From the NCBI RefSeq assembly GCF_051014445.1, contig NW_027488370.1:5394001-5458000 (forward strand): a DNA stretch of 64,000 bases. Reading direction: 5' to 3'. Of this stretch, positions 12,791 through 25,600 are shown piece by piece (the stretch's first letter is position 1; each line of letters opens with the position of its first letter). The stretch is from Colletes latitarsis. Taxonomy: Eukaryota > Arthropoda > Insecta > Hymenoptera > Colletidae. The position numbers and the translations under genes are program-made. The notes under the pieces were generated by a model. The model made no database searches, was not told the DNA's origin, and saw only the letters and a program-made list of their open reading frames with translations.

Positions 12791-15070
12791 GTTAGGTCTA
12801 GGTTAGGCCTGGGATTTTCACTCATCAGACTCATACTTTCGCATTCTTCACATACTTGTTGAACGGATCCTGGGTTTTTTCTGGTTTGGATCACGTAGTT
12901 GTGTGGGTCCACACTGAAACAATCAATTAAACCTGGTCTTGATAAATATTTTAGAGGATAACGCATGTTAGGTCTGGGATAGGTCTGGGATTTGCCCTCA
13001 TCAGACTCATACTTTCGCACACTTCACATACTCGTTGAACAGATCCTGGGTTATTTTCTGGTTTGGATCACATAGTAATGTGGTACCACACTGAAACAGT
13101 CGATTAAACCAGGTTTCGATCAATATTTTTGAGGATAACGCATGTTAGGTCTGGGATAGGTCTGGGATTTGCCCTCATCAGACTCATACTTTCGCACACT
13201 TCACATACTCGTTGAACAGATCCTGGGTTATTTTCTGGTTTGGATCACATAGTAATGTGGTACCACACTGAAACAGTCGATTAAACCAGGTTTCGACCAA
13301 TATTTTAGAGAATAATTCATGTTAGGCCTAGGTTAGGTCTGGGATTTGCTCTCATCAGGCTCATTCTTTCGCATATTTCTCATACTTGATGGCTAGATCC
13401 TGGGCTTTTTCTGGATTGCATCACGTAGTAATGAAGTACAACACTGAAACAGTCAATTAAACCTGGTTTCCATCAATATTTTAGAGGATAACGCAAGTTA
13501 GGTCTGGGACAGTTCTGGGATTTGGCCTCATCAGGGTCATACTTTCGCAGTTTTAACATACATGTTGACCTAATCCAGGGTTTTTTCTGCTTTGAATCAC
13601 GTAGTAATGTGGTACCACACTAAAACAGTCAATTCAACCTGGTTTCGATCAATATTTTAGAGGATAACGCATGTTAGGCCTGGGTCGGTTCTAGAATTTG
13701 CCCTCATCATGCTCATACTTTCGCATCTTTCTCATACATCATGACTAGATCCTGGGCTATTTCTGGATTCGTATCACGTAGTAATGTGGTAGCACGCTGA
13801 AACAGTCAACTAAACCTGGTTTCGATCAATATTTTTGAGGATAACGCAAGTTAGGTCTGGGATTGGTCTGGGATTTGGCCTCATCAGACTCATACTTTCG
13901 CACACTTCACATACTCGTTGAACAGATCCTGGGTTATTTTCTGGTTTGGATCACATAGTAATGTGGTACCACACTGAAACAGTCGATTAAACCAGGTTTC
14001 GATCAATATTTTAGAGAATAATTCATGTTCGGTCTAGGTTAGGTCCGGGATTTTCACTCATCAGACTCATACTTTCGCACACTTCACATACTCGTTGAAC
14101 AGATCCTGGGTTATTTTCTGGTTTGGATCACATAGTAATGTGGTACCACACTGAAACAGTCGATTAAACCAGGTTTCGATCAATATTTTAGAGTATAACG
14201 CATGTTAGGTCTAGGTTAGGCCTGGGATTTTCACTCATCAGACTCATACTTTCGCATTGTTCACATACTTGTTGATCGGATCCTGGGTTTTTTCTGGATT
14301 GGATCACGTAGTAATGTGGTACCACACTGAAACATTCAATGAAAACTGGTCTGGATAAATATTTTAGAGGATAACGCAAGTTAGGTCTGGGATAGGTCTG
14401 GGATTTGGCCTCATCAGGGTCATACTTTCGCAGTTTTAACATACATGTTGACCTAATCCAGGGTTTTTTCTGCTTTGGATCACGTAGTAATGTGGTACCA
14501 CACTAAAACAGTCAATTCAACCTGGTTTCGATCAATATTTTAGAGGATAACGCAAGTTAGGTCTGGGATAGGTCTGGGATTAGCCCACATCAGGCTCATA
14601 CTTTCGCTTTCTTCACATACTCGTTGAACAGATCCTGTGTTATTTTCTGGTTTGGATCACATAGTAATGTGGTACCACACTGAAACAGTCGATTAAACCA
14701 GGTTTCGATCAATATTTTTGAGGATAACGCATGTCAGGTCTAGGTTAGGTCTGGGATTTTCACTCATCAGACTCATACTTTCGCATTCTTCACATACTTG
14801 TTGAACGGATCCTGGGTTTTTTCTGGATTGGATCACGTAGTAATGTGGTACCACACTGTAACAGTCCATTAAACCTGGTTGCGATCAATATTTTAGAGGA
14901 TAACGAAAGTTATGTCTAGGTTAGTCCTGGGATTTGCCCTCATCAGACTCATACTTTCGCATACTTCACATACTTGTTGACCTAAGCCAGGGTTTTTTCT
15001 GCTTTGGATCACGTAGTAATGTGGTACCACACTGAAACAGTCCATTAAACCTGGTTTCGATCAATATTTT
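12791..15070. repeat. Transitional satellite monomers
   Basis: About 13 monomers dominated by a variant with CACATAGTAATG and GATTAAACCAGG, interspersed with the TTGACCTAATCCAGGG class. There is no complete local HOR. The six-monomer stretch about 14005-15055 recurs at 16475-17525 (offset 2470 bp), and the stretch around 13500-13800 resembles 15440-15740 (offset about 1941 bp). No gene, RNA or mobile element is visible. Confidence 0.8.
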
Positions 15071-17663
15071 AGAGAATAATTCATGTTCGGTCTAGGTTAG
15101 GTCCGGGATTTTCACTCGTCAGACTCATACTTTCGCACACTTCACATACTCGTTGAACAGATCCTGGGTTATTTTCTGGTTTGGATCACATAGTAATGTG
15201 GTACCACACTGAAACAGTCGATTAAACCAGGTTTCGATCAATATTTTTGAGGATAACGCATGTTACGTCTAGGTTAGGTCTGGGATTTTCACTCATCAGA
15301 CTCATACTTTCGCATTCTTCACATACTTGTTGAACGGATCCTGGGTTTTTTCTGGATTGGATCACGTAGTAATGTGGTACCACACTGAAACATTCAATGA
15401 AAACTGGTCTGGATAAATATTTTGGAGGATAACGCAAGTTAGGTCTGGGATAGTTCTGGGATTTGGCCTCATCAGGGTCATACTTTCGCAGTTTTAACAT
15501 ACATGTTGACCTAATCCAGGGTTTTTTCTGCTTTGGATCACGTAGTAATGTGGTACCACACTAAAACAGTCAATTCAACCTGGTTTCGATCAATATTTTA
15601 GAGGATAACGCATGTTAGGTCTGGGTCAGTTCTAGAATTTGCCCTCATCATGCTCATACTTTCGCATCTTTCTCATACATCATGACTAGATCCTGGGCTA
15701 TTTCTGGATTCGTATCACGTAGTAATGTGGTAGCACGCTGAAACAGTCAACTAAACCTGGTTTCGATCAATATTTTTGAGGATAACGCAAGTTAGGTCTG
15801 GGATTGGTCTGGGATTTGACCTCATCAGACTCATACTTTCGCACACTTCACATACTCGTTGAACAGATCCTGGGTTATTTTCTGGTTTGGATCACATAGT
15901 AATGTGGTACCACACTGAAACAGTCGATTAAACCAGGTTTCAATCAATATTTTAGAGTATAACGCATGTTAGGTCTAGGTTAGGCTTGGGATTTTCACTC
16001 ATCAGACTCATACTTTCGCATTCTTCACATACTTGTTGAACGGATCCTGGGTTTTTTCTGGTTTGGATCACGTAGTAATGTGGGACCACACTGAAACAGT
16101 CCATAAAACCTGGTTTCGATCAATATTTTAGAGGATAACGCAAGTTAAGTCTGGGATTGGTCTGGGATTTGACCTCATCAGACTCATACTTTCGGACACT
16201 TCACATACTCGTTGAACAGATCCTGGGTTATTTTCTGGTTTGGATCACATAGTAATGTGGTACCACACTGAAACAGTCGATTAAACCAGGTTTCGATCAA
16301 TATTTTAGAGTATAACGCATGTTAGGTCTAGGTTAGTCCTGGGATTTTCACTCATCAGACTCATACTTTCGCATTCTTCACATACTTGTTGAACGGATCC
16401 TGGGTTTTTTCTGGTTTGGATCACGTAGTAATGTGGGACCACACTGAAACAGTCCATTAAACCTGGTTTCGATCAATATTTTAGAGAATAATTCATGTTC
16501 GGTCTAGGTTAGGTCCGGGATTTTCACTCATCAGACTCATACTTTCGCACACTTCACATACTCGTTGAACAGATCCTGGGTTATTTTCTGGTTTGGATCA
16601 CATACTAATGTGGTACCACACTGAAACAATCGATTAAACCAGGTTTCGATCAATATTTTAGAGTATAACGCATGTTAGGTCTAGGTTAGGCCTGGGATTT
16701 TCATTCATCAGACTCATACTTTCGCATTGTTCACATACTTGTTGATCGGATCCTGGGTTTTTTCTGGATTGGATCACGTAGTAATGTGGTACCACACTGA
16801 AACATTCAATGAAAACTGGTCTGGATAAATATTTTAGAGGATAACGCAAGTTAGGTCTGGGATAGGTCTGGGATTTGGCCTCATCAGGGTCATACTTTCG
16901 CAGTTTTAACATACATGTTGACCTAATCCAGGGTTTTTTCTGCTTTGGATCACGTAGTAATGTGGTACCACACTAAAACAGTCAATACAACCTGGTTTCG
17001 ATCAATATTTTAGAGGATAACGCAAGTTAGGTCTGGGATAGGTCTGGGATTAGCCCACATCAGGCTCATACTTTCGCTTTCATCACTTACTCGTTGAACA
17101 GATCCTGTGTTATTTTCTGGTTTGGATCACATAGTAATGTGGTACCACACTGAAACAGTCGATTAAACCAGGTTTCGATCAATATTTTTGAGGATAGCGC
17201 ATGTTAGGTCTAGGTTAGGTCTGGGATTTTCACTCATCAGACTCATACTTTCGCATTCTTCACATACTTGTTGAACGGATCCTGGGTTTTTTCTGGATTG
17301 GATCACGTAGTAATGTGGTACCACACTGAAACAGTCCATTAAACCTGGTTGCGATCAATATTTTAGAGGATAACGAAAGTTATGTCTAGGTTAGTCCTGG
17401 GATTTGCCCTCATCAGACTCATACTTTCGCATACTTCACATACTTGTTGACCTAATCCAGGGTTTTTTCTGCTTTGGATCACGTAGTAATGTGGTACCAC
17501 ACTGAAACAGTCCATTAAACCTGGTTTCCATCAATATTTTAGAGGACAACGCAAGTTAGGTCTGGGATAGGTCTGGGATTTGCCCTCGTCAGGATCATAC
17601 TTTCGCATTTTTCACATGCTTGTTGAACAGATCCTGGGTTTTTTTTGGTTTGGATCACGCAGT

Positions 17664-17679
17664 AGTGTGGTACCACACT
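17664..17679. other. 16-bp perfect palindrome (second example)
   Basis: The same full-length dyad occurs in the CACGCAGTAGTGTGG variant of the 17.6-34.6 kb domain. It recurs in each copy of that monomer (starting near 19071, 19951, 24882, 29637 and later). It shows that the extended palindrome persists in a monomer lineage whose neighbouring bases differ from those at 950. Confidence 0.88.
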
Positions 17680-18317
17680 GAAACAGTCCACTCAACCTGG
17701 TTTCGATCAATATTTTACAGGATAACGCATGTTATGTCTAGGTTAGGCCTGGGATTAGCCCTCATCAGACTCATACTTTCGCATACTTCACATACTTGTT
17801 GAACAGATCCTAGGTTTTTTTCTGGTTTGGATCACGTATTAATGTGGTACCACACTGAAACAGTCGACTAAACCTGGTTTCGATAAATATTTTTGAGCAT
17901 AACGCATGTTAGGTCTAGGTTAGGCCTGGGATTTTCACTCATCAGACTCATACTTTCGCATTCATCACATACTTGTTGACAGATCCTGGGTTTTTTCTAG
18001 TTTGGATCACGTAGTAATGTGGTACCACACTGAAACAGTCCATTAAACCTGGTTTCGATCAATATTTTTGAGGATAACGCATGCTAGGTCTGGGTTAGGT
18101 CTAGGAATTGCCCTCATCAGGCTCATACTTACGCATATTTCTCATAATTCATGGCTAGATCCTGGGCTATTTCGGGATTGCATCACGTAGTAATGTAGTA
18201 CCACACTGAAACAGTCCATTAAACGTGGTTTCGATCAATATTTTTGAGGACAACGCATGTTAGGTCTGGGATAGGTCTGGGATTTGCCCTCATCAGGGTC
18301 ATACTTTCGCAGTTTTG

Positions 18318-18327
18318 ACATGCATGT
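18318..18327. other. 10-bp palindrome ACATGCATGT in the third monomer class
   Basis: Monomers of the TTGACCTGATCGAGGGC class carry a second dyad about 60-70 bp upstream of the GGTACC centre. Other members of the class read ACATACATGT, which breaks the symmetry by one base. Examples with the perfect form also occur near 20607, 25538, 27475, 30291, 42257, 57067, 59338 and 62846 (one of these, near 57067, has GGCATGCATGT). Confidence 0.78.
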
Positions 18328-21300
18328 TGACCTGATCGAGGGCTTTTCTGCTTTGGATCACGTAGTAATGTGGCACCACACTAAAACGGTCAATTAAACC
18401 TGGTTTCGATCAATATTTTTGAGCATAACGCATGTTAGGTCTAGGTTAGGTCTGGGATTTGCTCTCATCAGGCTCGTACTTTCGCATATTTCTCATACCT
18501 GATAGGCAGATTCTGGGCTTTTTCTAGTTTGGATCACGTAGTAATGTGGTACCACACTGAAACAGTCCACTAAACCTGGTTTCGATCAATATTTTTGAGG
18601 ATAACGCATGTTAGGTCTGGGTTAGGTCTAGGAATTGCCCTCATCAGGCTCATACTTTCGCATATTTCTCATAATTCATGGCTAGATCCTGGGCTATTTC
18701 TGGATTGCATCACGTAGTAATGTAGTACCACACTGAAACAGTCCATTAAACCTGGTTTCGATCAATATTTTTGAGCATAACGCATGCTAGGTCTAGGTTA
18801 GGTCTGGGATTTGCTCTCATCAGGGTCATACTTTCGCATATTTCTCATAATTGATGGCTAAATCCTGGGCTATTTCTGGATTGCATCACGTAGTAATGTA
18901 GTACCACACTGAAACAGTCAATTAAACCTGGTTTCCATCAATATTTTAGAGGACAACGCAAGTTAGGTCTGGGATAGGTCTGGGATTTGCCCTCGTCAGG
19001 ATCATACTTTCGCATTTTTCACATACTTGTTGAACAGATCCTGGGTTTTTTCTGGTTTGGATCACGCAGTAGTGTGGTACCACACTGAAACAGTCCACTC
19101 AACCTGGTTTCGATCAATATTTTACAGGATAACGCATGTTATGTCTAGGTTAGGCCTGGGATTAGCCCTCATCAGACTCATACTTTCGCATACTTCACAT
19201 ACTTGTTGAACAGATCCTAGGTTTTTTTCTGGTTTGGATCACGTATTAATGTGGTACCACACTGCAACAGTCGACTAAACCTGGTTTCGATAAATATTTT
19301 TGAGCATAACGCATGTTAGGTCTAGGTTAGGCCTGGGATTTTCACTCATCAGACTCATACTTTCGCATTCATCACATACTTGTTGACAGATCCTGGGTTT
19401 TTTCTAGTTTGGATCACGTAGTAATGTGGTACCACACTGAAACAGTCCATTAAACCTGGTTTCGATCAATATTTTTGAGGATAACGCATGTTAGGTCTGG
19501 GTTAGGTCTAGGAATTGCCCTCATCAGGCTCATACTTTCGCATATTTCTCATAATTCATGGCTAGATCCTGGGCTATTTCTGGATTGCATCACGTAGTAA
19601 TGTAGTACCACACTGAAACAGTCCATTAAACCTGGTTTCGATCAATATTTTTGAGCATAACGCATGCTAGGTCTAGGTTAGGTCTGGGATTTGCTCTCAT
19701 CAGGGTCATACTTTCGCATATTTCTCATAATTGATGGCTAAATCCTGGGCTATTTCTGGATTGCATCACGTAGTAATGTAGTACCACACTGAAACAGTCA
19801 ATTAAACCTGGTTTCCATCAATATTTTAGAGGGCAACGCAAGTTAGGTCTGGGATAGGTCTGGGATTTGCCCTCGTCAGGATCATACTTTCGCATTTTTC
19901 ACATACTTGTTGAACAGATCCTGGGTTTTTTCTGGTTTGGATCACGCAGTAGTGTGGTACCACACTGAAACAGTCCACTCAACCTGGTTTCGATCAATAT
20001 TTTACAGGATAACGCATGTTATGTCTAGGTTAGGCCTGGGATTAGCCCTCATCAGACTCATACTTTCGCATACTTCACATACTTGTTGAACATATCCTAG
20101 GTTTTTTTCTGGTTTGGATCACGTATTAATGTGGTACCACACTGAAACAGTCGACTAAACCTGGTTTCGATAAATATTTTTGAGCATAACGCATGTTAGG
20201 TCTGGGTTAGGCCTGGGATTTTCACTCATCAGACTCATACTTTCGCATTCATCACATACTTGTTGACAGATCCTGGGTTTTTTCTAGTTTGGATCACGTA
20301 GTAATGTGGTACCACACTGAAACAGTCCATTAAACCTGGTTTCGATCGATATTTTTGAGGATAACGCATGTTAGGTCTGGGTTAGGTCTAGGAATTGCCC
20401 TCATCAGGCTCATACTTTCGCATATTTCTCATAATTCATGGCTAGATCCTGGGCTATTTCGGGATTGCATCACGTAGTAATGTAGTACCACACTGAAACA
20501 GTCCATTAAACCTGGTTTCGATCAATATTTTTGAGCATAACGCATGTTAGGTCTGGGATAGGTCTGGGATTTGCCCTCATCAGGGTCATACTTTCGCAGT
20601 TTTGACATGCATGTTGACCTGATCGAGGGCTTTTCTGCTTTGGATCACGTAGTAATGTGGCACCACACTAAAACGGTCAATTAAACCTGGTTTCGATCAA
20701 TATTTTTGAGCATAACGCATGTTAGGTCTAGGTTAGGTCTGGGATTTGCTCTCATCAGGCTCGTACTTTCGCATATTTCTCATAATTCATGGCTAGATCC
20801 TGGGCTATTTCTGGATTGCATCACGTAGTAATGTAGTGCCACACTGAAACAGTCCATTAAACCTGGTTTCGATCAATATTTTTGAGCATAACGCATGCTA
20901 GGTCTAGGTTAGGTCTGGGATTTGCTCTCATCAGGCTCGTACTTTCGCATATTGGTCATACTTGATGGGCAGATTCTGGGCTTTTTGTGGATTGGATCAC
21001 GTAGTAATTTAGTAGCACACTGAAACAGTCGATTAAACCTGGTTTCGATCAATATATATGATCATAACGCATGTTAGGTCTAGGTTAGGCCTGGGATTTG
21101 CCCTCATCAGGGTCATACTTTCGCAGTTTTGACATACATGTTGACCTGATCGAGGGCTTTTCTGCTTTGGATCACGTAGTAATGTGGTACCACACTAAAA
21201 CGGTCAATTAAACCTGGTCTCGATCAATATTTTAGAGGATAGCGCATGTTAGGTCTAGGTTAGCCCTGAGATTTTCACTCATCAGACACATACTTTCGCA

Positions 21301-22643
21301 TTTTTCACATACTTCTCGAACGGATCCTGGGTTTTTTCTGGTGTGGATCACGTAGTATTGTGGTACCACACTGAAAAAATCAGTTAAACCTAGTCTTGAT
21401 AAATATTTTAGGGGATAACGCATGTTAGGTCTGGGTTATGTCTAGGATTTGCCCTTATCAGGCTCATACTTTCGCATATTTTTCATACTTCATGGCTAGA
21501 TCCTGGGCTATTTCTGGTTTGGATCACGTAGTAATGTGGTACCACACTGAAACATTCAATTAAACCTGGTCATGATAAATATTTTAGTGGATAACGCATG
21601 TTAGGTCTGGGTTATGTCTAGGATTTGCCCTCATCAGGCTCATACTTTCGCATATTTCTCATAATACATGGCTAGATCCTGGGCTATTTCTGGATTGGAT
21701 CACGTAGTAATGTGTTACCACACTGAAACAGCAAAGTAAACCTGGTTTCGATCAATATTTTAGAGGATAACGCAAGTTAGGTCTGGGATAAGTCTGGGAT
21801 ACGCCCTCATCAGGCTCATACTTTCGCGTTTTTCACATACTTGTTGAACAGATCCTGGGTTTTTTCTAGTTTGGATCACGTAGTAGTGTGGTACCACACT
21901 GAAGCAGTCCATTAAACCTGGTATCGATCAATATTTTAGAGGATAATGCATGTTAGGTCTAGGTTAGGCCTGGGATGTGCCCTCATCAGGGTCATACTTT
22001 CGCGTTTTTCACATACTTGTTGACCAGATCGAGGGTTTTTTCTGCTTTGGATCACGTAGTAAAGTGGTACCACAATGAAACATTCCATTAAACCTGGTTT
22101 CGATCAATATTTTAGAGGATAGCGCAAGTTAGGCCTGGGATAGGTCTGGGATTTGCCCTCATCATGCTCATACTTTCGCATCTTTCTCATACATCATGAC
22201 TAGATCCTGGGCTATTTCTGGATTCGTATCACGTAGTAATGTGGTAGCACGCTGAAACAGTCAACTAAACCTGGTTTCGATCAATATTTTAGAGGATAAC
22301 GCAAGTTAGGCCTGGGATAGGTCTGGGATTTGCCCTCATCATGCTCATACTTTCGCATCTTTCTCATACATCATGACTAGATCCTGGGCTATTTCTGGAT
22401 TCGTATCACGTAGTAATGTGGTAGCACGCTGAAACAGTCAACTAAACCTGGTTTCGATCAATATTTTAGAGGATAGCGCATGTTAGGTCTAGGTTAGCCC
22501 TGAGATTTTCACTCATCAGACACATACTTTCGCATTCTTCACATACTTGTTGAACGGATCCTGGGTTTTTTCTGGTTTGGATCACGTAGTAATGTGGGAC
22601 CACACTGAAACAGTCCATTAAACCTGGTTTCGATCAATATTTT

Positions 22644-25600
22644 AGAGAATAATTCATGTTCGGTCTAGGTTAGGTCCGGGATTTTCACTCATCAGACTCA
22701 TACTTTCGCACACTTCACATACTCGTTGAACAGATCCTGGGTTATTTTCTGGTTTGGATCACATAGTAATGTGGTACCACACTGAAACAGTCGATTAAAC
22801 CAGGTTTCGATCAATATTTTTGAGGATAACGCATGTTACGTCTAAGTTAGGTCTGGGATTTTCACTCATCAGACTCATACTTTCGCATTCTTCACATACT
22901 TGTTGAACGGATCCTGGGTTTTTTCTGGATTGGATCACGTAGTAATGTGGTACCACACTGAAACATTCAATGAAAACTGGTCTGGATAAATATTTTGGAG
23001 GATAACGCAAGTTAGGTCTGGGATAGTTCTGGGATTTGGCCTCATCAGGGTCATACTTTCGCAGTTTTAACATACATGTTGACCTAATCCAGGGTTTTTT
23101 CTGCTTTGGATCACGTAGTAATGTGGTACCACACTAAAACAGTCAATTCAACCTGGTTTCGATCAATATTTTAGAGGATAACGCATGTTAGGTCTGGGAC
23201 AGTTCTAGAATTTGCCCTCATCATGCTCATACTTTCGCATCTTTCTCATACATCATGACTAGATCCTGGGCTATTTCTGGATTCGTATCACGTAGTAATG
23301 TGGTAGCACGCTGAAACAGTCAACTAAACCTGGTTTCGATCAATATTTTTGAGGATAACGCAAGTTAGGTCTGGGATTGGTCTGGGATTTGACCTCATCA
23401 GACTCATACTTTCGCACACTTCACATACTCGTTGAACAGATCCTGGGTTATTTTCTGGTTTGGATCACATAGTAATGTGGTACCACACTGAAACAGTCGA
23501 TTAAACCAGGTTTCGATCAATATTTTAGAGTATAACGCATGTTAGGTCTAGGTTAGGCCTGGGATTTTCACTCATCAGACTCATACTTTCGCATTCTTCA
23601 CATACTTGTTGAACGGATCCTGGGTTTTTTCTGGTTTGGATCACGTAGTAATGTGGGACCACACTGAAACAGTCCATTAAACCTGGTTTCGATCAATATT
23701 TTAGAGAATAATTCATGTTCGGTCTAGGTTAGGTCCGGGATTTTCACTCATCAGACTCATACTTTCGCATTGTTCACATACTTGTTGATCGGATCCTGGG
23801 TTTTTTCTGGATTGGATCACGTAGTAATGTGGTACCACACTGAAACATTCAATGAAAACTGGTCTGGATAAATATTTTAGAGGATAACGCAAGTTAGGTC
23901 TGGGATAGGTCTGGGATTTGGCCTCATCAGAGTCATGCTTTCGCAGTTTTAACATACATGTTGTCCTAATCCAGGGTTTTTTCTGCTTTGGATCACGTAG
24001 TAATGTGGTACCACACTAAAACAGTCAATACAACCTGGTTTCGATCAATATTTTACAGGATAACGCATGTTATGTCTAGGTTAGGCCTGGGATTAGCCCT
24101 CATCAGACTCATACTTTCGCATACTTCACATACTTGTTGAACAGATCCTAGGTTTTTTTCTGGTTTGGATCACGTATTAATGTGGTACCACACTGCAACA
24201 GTCGACTAAACCTGGTTTCGATAAATATTTTTGAGCATAACGCATGTTAGGTCTAGGTTAGGCCTGGGATTTTCACTCACCAGACTCATACTTTCGCATT
24301 CATCACATACTTGTTGACAGATCCTGGGTTTTTTCTAGTTTGGATCACGTAGTAATGTGGTACCACACTGAAACAGTCCATTAAACCTGGTTTCGATCAA
24401 TATTTTTGAGGATAACGCATGTTAGGTCTGGGTTAGGTCTAGGAATTGCCCTCATCAGGCTCATACTTTCGCATATTTCTCATAATTCATGGCTAGATCC
24501 TGGGCTATTTCTGGATTGCATCACGTAGTAATGTAGTACCACACTGAAACAGTCCATTAAACCTGGTTTCGATCAATATTTTTGAGCATAACGCATGCTA
24601 GGTCTAGGTTAGGTCTGGGATTTGCTCTCATCAGGGTCATACTTTCGCATATTTCTCATAATTGATGGCTAAATCCTGGGCTATTTCTGGATTGCATCAC
24701 GTAGTAATGTAGTACCACACTGAAACAGTCAATTAAACCTGGTTTCCATCAATATTTTAGAGGACAACGCAAGTTAGGTCTGGGATAGGTCTGGGATTTG
24801 CCCTCGTCAGGATCATACTTTCGCATTTTTCACATACTTGTTGAACAGATCCTGGGTTTTTTCTGGTTTGGATCACGCAGTAGTGTGGTACCACACTGAA
24901 ACAGTCCACTCAACCTGGTTTCGATCAATATTTTACAGGATAACGCATGTTATGTCTAGGTTAGGCCTGGGATTAGCCCTCATCAGACTCATACTTTCGC
25001 ATACTTCACATACTTGTTGAACATATCCTAGGTTTTTTTCTGGTTTGGATCACGTATTAATGTGGTACCACACTGAAACAGTCGACTAAACCTGGTTTCG
25101 ATAAATATTTTTGAGCATAACGCATGTTAGGTCTGGGTTAGGCCTGGGATTTTCACTCATCAGACTCATACTTTCGCATTCATCACATACTTGTTGACAG
25201 ATCCTGGGTTTTTTCTAGTTTGGATCACGTAGTAATGTGGTACCACACTGAAACAGTCCATTAAACCTGGTTTCGATCGATATTTTTGAGGATAACGCAT
25301 GTTAGGTCTGGGTTAGGTCTAGGAATTGCCCTCATCAGGCTCATACTTTCGCATATTTCTCATAATTCATGGCTAGATCCTGGGCTATTTCGGGATTGCA
25401 TCACGTAGTAATGTAGTACCACACTGAAACAGTCCATTAAACCTGGTTTCGATCAATATTTTTGAGCATAACGCATGTTAGGTCTGGGATAGGTCTGGGA
25501 TTTGCCCTCATCAGGGTCATACTTTCGCAGTTTTGACATGCATGTTGACCTGATCGAGGGCTTTTCTGCTTTGGATCACGTAGTAATGTGGCACCACACT

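Larger units (their letters stand above)
17530..22100. repeat. 4.6-kb long-range duplicated block, copy 1
   Basis: Twenty-six monomers here reappear at 29503-34073 with a constant offset of 11973 bp (68 monomers). Anchors such as the TTTTACAGGATAACGCATG monomers, the ATATATATGATCATAACGC monomer (near 21053 and 33026) and GAAACAGCAAAGTAAACC all keep this offset. Differences are few: U1 has GGGTTTTTTTTGG near 17637 where U3 has GGGTTTTTTCTGG near 29610. The block ends near 22100, where U1 continues GGATAGCGCAAG and U3 continues TTTTCGAGGATAACGC. Confidence 0.85.
15071..22643. repeat. Composite super-unit U1 (43 monomers, 7573 bp)
   Basis: The unit starts at the variant AGAGAATAATTCATGTTCGG, which recurs in the same context at 22644 and 27750. 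It has two parts: about 15071-17530, rich in CACATAGTAATG / AACCAGG and TTAACATACATG monomers, and about 17530-22640, rich in ATTTTTGAGCATAACGC, TCATAATTCATGGC and ACATGCATGTTGACC monomers. The second part contains its own 5- and 8-monomer periodicities (blocks starting near 17590, 18997 and 19877, offsets 1407 and 880 bp). Confidence 0.82.

Noticed and set aside
21050..21060. ATATATATGATC as a TATA-box promoter (also near 25984, 33026 and 41646)
   Set aside because: It is a local variant of the ATCAATATTTTAGAGG box in one monomer lineage. No gene or transcript start signal follows.
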